From Candidatus Omnitrophota bacterium (lineage in GTDB: Bacteria > Omnitrophota > Gorgyraeia > JABMRN01 > RBG-13-46-9), in assembly GCA_016782495.1 (NCBI GenBank), contig JADHYL010000020.1:1-8533 (forward strand): DNA of 8,533 nucleotides, written 5' to 3'. Position 1 is the first letter of the stretch. Each line of letters opens with the position of its first letter. A program made the position numbers and the translations under genes. This document shows, in pieces, positions 6,402 to 8,533 of the stretch. The notes below the pieces were generated by a model. That model saw nothing but the letters and a program-made list of their open reading frames with translations, was not told the origin of the DNA and made no database searches.

Positions 6402-6483
6402 CAGCTATCAACTTTCAGTCGAAAACTGGTAGCCGAAGGCTGATAGCTGAAGGCTGATAGCTGAAGGCTGATAGCTGAAGGCT
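6402..6483 (+). repeat. 14-bp (2x7) tandem array with an inverted partner, tsaC/phosphatase junction
   Basis: Three exact copies of GCTGATAGCTGAAG run from 6439 to 6480, with a degenerate fourth copy before them (6425-6438, 11 of 14) and GCT after. Each 14-mer is a pair of related heptamers, GCTGATA and GCTGAAG. Upstream, GCTATCAACTTTCAG (6404-6418) is nearly the reverse complement of one 14-mer plus a base (13 of 15), so array and upstream copy can pair into a hairpin. The last copy supplies GAAGG (6477-6481), which sits 7 nt before the next ATG and may be its Shine-Dalgarno. The 93-nt gap 6396-6488 is nearly all repeat. Confidence 0.9.
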
Positions 6484-6488
6484 CAGAG

Positions 6489-6959
6489 ATGAAACCCATA
6501 AAAAAAATATTATTAGTTTGCACGGGAAATAGCTGTAGGAGTATAATGGCGGAAGGGTATCTCGTCAAAAGACTTGATGAGCTGGGAATAAAGGATGACG
6601 CCATTATCTCTTCCGGAACAGCCGCTTTTCCCGGTTTGAGACCCACCCCGGAAGCGATAGAGGTCATGAAGGAGCGCGGTATAGATGTGTCCGGTTACGT
6701 TTCTTCGAAGTTGAACAAGGCGCACGTCCAGAACGCCGACGTAATACTTGTCATGGAACCGATACACAAAAATATAATCCTGGAGATGGTTCCGGAAGCG
6801 AAAGACAAGGTTTACCTCTTGAGGGAGTTCTCCTCGGAAGAGAACAGAGAGGATCTTTTTATATACGATCCGATCGGAAAACCGGTAGAGTTTTATAGAA
6901 AAACTTTTGCCCGTATAGAAAATTCAATCGAGGGATTTTTGAAATGGATGCAAAAATAA
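6489..6959 (+). CDS. Low-molecular-weight protein phosphatase, YwlE-like (tyrosine or arginine phosphatase)
   Basis: This is a cysteine-based phosphatase of the LMW-PTP fold, 156 residues. The P-loop CX5R(S) is CTGNSCRS (11-18), with nucleophile C11 and R17, and the general-acid aspartate is D127 in YDPIG. The tail VEFYRKTFARIENSIEGFL resembles the YwlE group. Position S15 corresponds to T11 of B. subtilis YwlE, the residue tied to phosphoarginine specificity, where tyrosine phosphatases usually have isoleucine or leucine; serine leaves specificity open. CTGNSCRS also occurs in thioredoxin-linked arsenate reductases, but the DPIG region and the neighbours (YrdC-family gene before, rpiB and glyA after) favour YwlE. 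It overlaps rpiB by 16 nt. Confidence 0.88.
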   Translation: MKPIKKILLVCTGNSCRSIMAEGYLVKRLDELGIKDDAIISSGTAAFPGLRPTPEAIEVMKERGIDVSGYVSSKLNKAHVQNADVILVMEPIHKNIILEMVPEAKDKVYLLREFSSEENREDLFIYDPIGKPVEFYRKTFARIENSIEGFLKWMQK

Positions 6960-7402
6960 AAAATATCGCCATAGGGTGCGACCACGGCGGATTTAAACTA
7001 AAAGAGTTTCTTAAAAAGTACTTATCCGAAAAAGACTACGAAATCAGGGATTTCGGCACAAAAAGCGAGAAACCTTGTGATTATCCGGCTATAGGTTACA
7101 ATGTCGGAAAAACCGTTTCCTCCGGAAAATTTAAAAGGGGTATCCTGATCTGCAAGACCGGAATAGGCATGGCTATAATCGCGAATAAACTGCCCAACGT
7201 GCGCTCCGGCGTTTGCAACACAACCCGCCAGGCCAAGACATCGAGGCTTCATAACGACACGAATATCCTAAGCCTCGCCGCTAAATACATAAGTCGGGAT
7301 AAAGCCAGAAAGATCGTCGAGGTATGGCTTAAAACGGAGGCCCTGGGCGGAAGGCACGCCAAAAGGGTAAGGCAGATCGGAAAACTGGAGAGGAAAAATT
7401 GA
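6944..7402 (+). CDS. rpiB: Ribose-5-phosphate isomerase B (RpiB/LacAB family)
   Basis: RpiB interconverts ribulose 5-phosphate and ribose 5-phosphate, the precursor of PRPP and hence of purines. The 152-residue protein has the family blocks CDHGGFKLKE (12-21), DYPAIG (46-51), the active-site loop GILICKTGIGMAIIANK (66-82) with the catalytic cysteine C70, LHNDTNIL (102-109), and GGRHAKRV near the C-terminus. Two positions depart from consensus: K71 replaces the glycine of CGTGIG, and LAAK (111-114) replaces LGxR, putting lysine where a phosphate-binding arginine is usual. The ATG at 6944 has CGAGGGA at 6929-6935 with an 8-nt spacer. The start lies inside the phosphatase gene and the stop overlaps glyA. 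Confidence 0.9.
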   Translation: MDAKIKNIAIGCDHGGFKLKEFLKKYLSEKDYEIRDFGTKSEKPCDYPAIGYNVGKTVSSGKFKRGILICKTGIGMAIIANKLPNVRSGVCNTTRQAKTSRLHNDTNILSLAAKYISRDKARKIVEVWLKTEALGGRHAKRVRQIGKLERKN

Positions 7403-8533
7403 GGCATTTAAGAAGGACAGATCCTCAAATTTATAAGGCCATACTTGAGGAAACGAAACGGCAAAACGAAAAGCTGGAACTTATAGCGAGCGAGAATTTC
7501 GTTTCAAGGGCGATCATAGAAGCCGAAGCGAGCGTTATGACCAATAAATACGCCGAGGGGTATCCCAAAAAACGCTGGTATAACGGATGCGAGTTTGTCG
7601 ACGCGGTAGAAACTATCGCCATAGAAAGGGCCAAGAAACTCTTCGGGGCCGAACACGTCAATGTTCAGCCGCACTCCGGTTCCCAGGCGAACATGGCCGT
7701 ATATTTTGCCATGCTTAACGTGGGCGATACGGTGCTCGCGATGGATCTTCGATGCGGGGGGCACCTGACTCACGGGCATGCCCTGAATTTTTCCGGCAAA
7801 TTTTTCAATATCGTGTCTTACGGCGTAAACAGAAAAACAGAAATTCTTGACTACGACGAAATACGCCGCCTCGCCCAATCCCATAAACCGAAATTGATAC
7901 TGGCGGGCGCAAGCGCGTATTCGAGGATAATAGATTTTGAGAAATTCAGAAGAATCTGTGACGAAATAGGCGCGTTTCTAATGGTGGACATGGCCCACAT
8001 AGCCGGGCTCGTGGCCGCGGGACTCCATCCGAACCCGGTGGAATACGCGGAATTCGTGACAACAACCACGCATAAGACGTTACGCGGGCCCCGTTCCGGC
8101 GTGATACTTTGTAAAAAGCGTTTTGCGAAAAAAATCGATACCATGATTTTTCCCGGCATCCAGGGAGGGCCCTTAATGCACGTAATAGCCGCCAAGGCGG
8201 TCTGTTTTAAAGAAGCGCTTGAGCCTTCCTTCAGGAAATACCAGAACCAGATCATAAAAAACGCCAAAGCGCTTTCAGGCGAACTTTCAAAAAGAGGCTA
8301 CAGGATAGTATCCGGAGGGACGGATAACCACCTTCTTTTAATAGACCTTTCGAATAAAAACATTACGGGAAAAGACGCGAGCACTCTTTTGGACACAATA
8401 GGAATAACCGTTAATAAAAATCTTATACCTTTTGATAAAAGGAGCGCGACCGTAACGAGCGGTTTGCGCATGGGAACGCCCGCCCTTACGACCCGCGGGA
8501 TGAAAGAAAACCAGATGCGGAAAATCGCCGAGC
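7399..8533 (+). CDS. glyA: Serine hydroxymethyltransferase (3' partial, TTG start)
   Basis: GlyA is a PLP enzyme converting serine and tetrahydrofolate to glycine and 5,10-methylene-THF. These supply the glycine used by PurD and one-carbon units for the formylation steps. No ATG precedes the conserved region. The TTG at 7399 gives an N-terminus MRHLRRTDPQIYKAI, overlaps the rpiB stop in TTGA, and has a strong GGAGAGG Shine-Dalgarno at 7387-7393, so I take it as the start. About 378 codons are present. Visible motifs are LELIASENFVS (26-36), the NKYAEGYP-type substrate loop (49-56), the PLP-site region VQPHSGSQANMAVY (89-102), MVDMAHIAGL, and TTTTHKTLRGPR with the PLP lysine K226. The usual ~415-residue protein runs past the right edge. 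Confidence 0.96.
   Translation, partial: MRHLRRTDPQIYKAILEETKRQNEKLELIASENFVSRAIIEAEASVMTNKYAEGYPKKRWYNGCEFVDAVETIAIERAKKLFGAEHVNVQPHSGSQANMAVYFAMLNVGDTVLAMDLRCGGHLTHGHALNFSGKFFNIVSYGVNRKTEILDYDEIRRLAQSHKPKLILAGASAYSRIIDFEKFRRICDEIGAFLMVDMAHIAGLVAAGLHPNPVEYAEFVTTTTHKTLRGPRSGVILCKKRFAKKIDTMIFPGIQGGPLMHVIAAKAVCFKEALEPSFRKYQNQIIKNAKALSGELSKRGYRIVSGGTDNHLLLIDLSNKNITGKDASTLLDTIGITVNKNLIPFDKRSATVTSGLRMGTPALTTRGMKENQMRKIAE

Noticed and set aside
2897..6483. CRISPR array
   Set aside because: The repeats are 7-14 bp units directly abutting one another without unique spacers, and no cas genes are present.
5696..6667. Long 323-codon - strand open frame opposite the tsaC and phosphatase genes
   Set aside because: Both + strand genes have clear family motifs over the same interval. 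The opposing frame is a by-product of codon usage and stop-free reverse strands of the repeat array.

Overview
This is a bacterial chromosomal segment, gene-dense and almost entirely coding on the + strand. It carries a purine-biosynthesis operon followed directly by a conserved housekeeping cluster. Gene order is: end of an unrecognised protein, a 360-nt intergenic region, purB, purC, purM, purD, purE, a TsaC/Sua5-family gene, a YwlE-like low-molecular-weight phosphatase, rpiB, and glyA (cut by the right edge). Moderate GC, A-rich codon choice, Shine-Dalgarno-led genes with ATGA/TGATG/TTGA overlaps, and repeat-filled short gaps suit an uncultivated Gram-negative-like lineage. Omnitrophota would be my guess, but that is an impression rather than a demonstrated assignment. 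The run from the YrdC-domain gene through the phosphatase and rpiB to glyA matches the ywlC-ywlE-ywlF(rpiB)-glyA order known from Bacillus subtilis.

The left part (1-835) holds the C-terminal part of a protein I cannot name, then the main non-coding region. That region contains a roughly 190-nt rod-like foldback structure (487-677), a second copy of its right end 62 bp further on (710-739), and then a strong-looking promoter for purB with a perfect 14-bp palindrome inside it. An 11-bp inverted repeat spans the predicted transcription start and the purB start codon.

The centre (836-5772) encodes five enzymes of AMP/IMP synthesis: PurD (glycine ligation), PurM (AIR formation), PurE (CAIR formation), PurC (SAICAR formation) and PurB (fumarate elimination, used twice). 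purF, purL/Q/S, purN/T, purH and purK are absent from this window. Downstream (5772-8533) come a tRNA t6A precursor enzyme, a Cys-based phosphatase, ribose-5-phosphate isomerase B and serine hydroxymethyltransferase. The last two are metabolically linked to the purine block: ribose 5-phosphate feeds PRPP, and GlyA makes the glycine and one-carbon units that purine synthesis uses.

The most distinctive feature beyond the genes is repeat structure at gene junctions. Three gaps (purC/purM, purD/purE, tsaC/phosphatase) carry tandem repeats of 7-bp units with different sequences, each starting at or just beyond the upstream stop codon and each containing an in-unit stop triplet on the coding strand. 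The purB/purC gap instead has a perfect 25-bp palindrome. In purD the repeat has supplied the last seven codons and the stop. I did not find a new defence system, CRISPR array or identifiable transposase. The candidates for something undescribed are the foldback element upstream of purB and the heptamer arrays.
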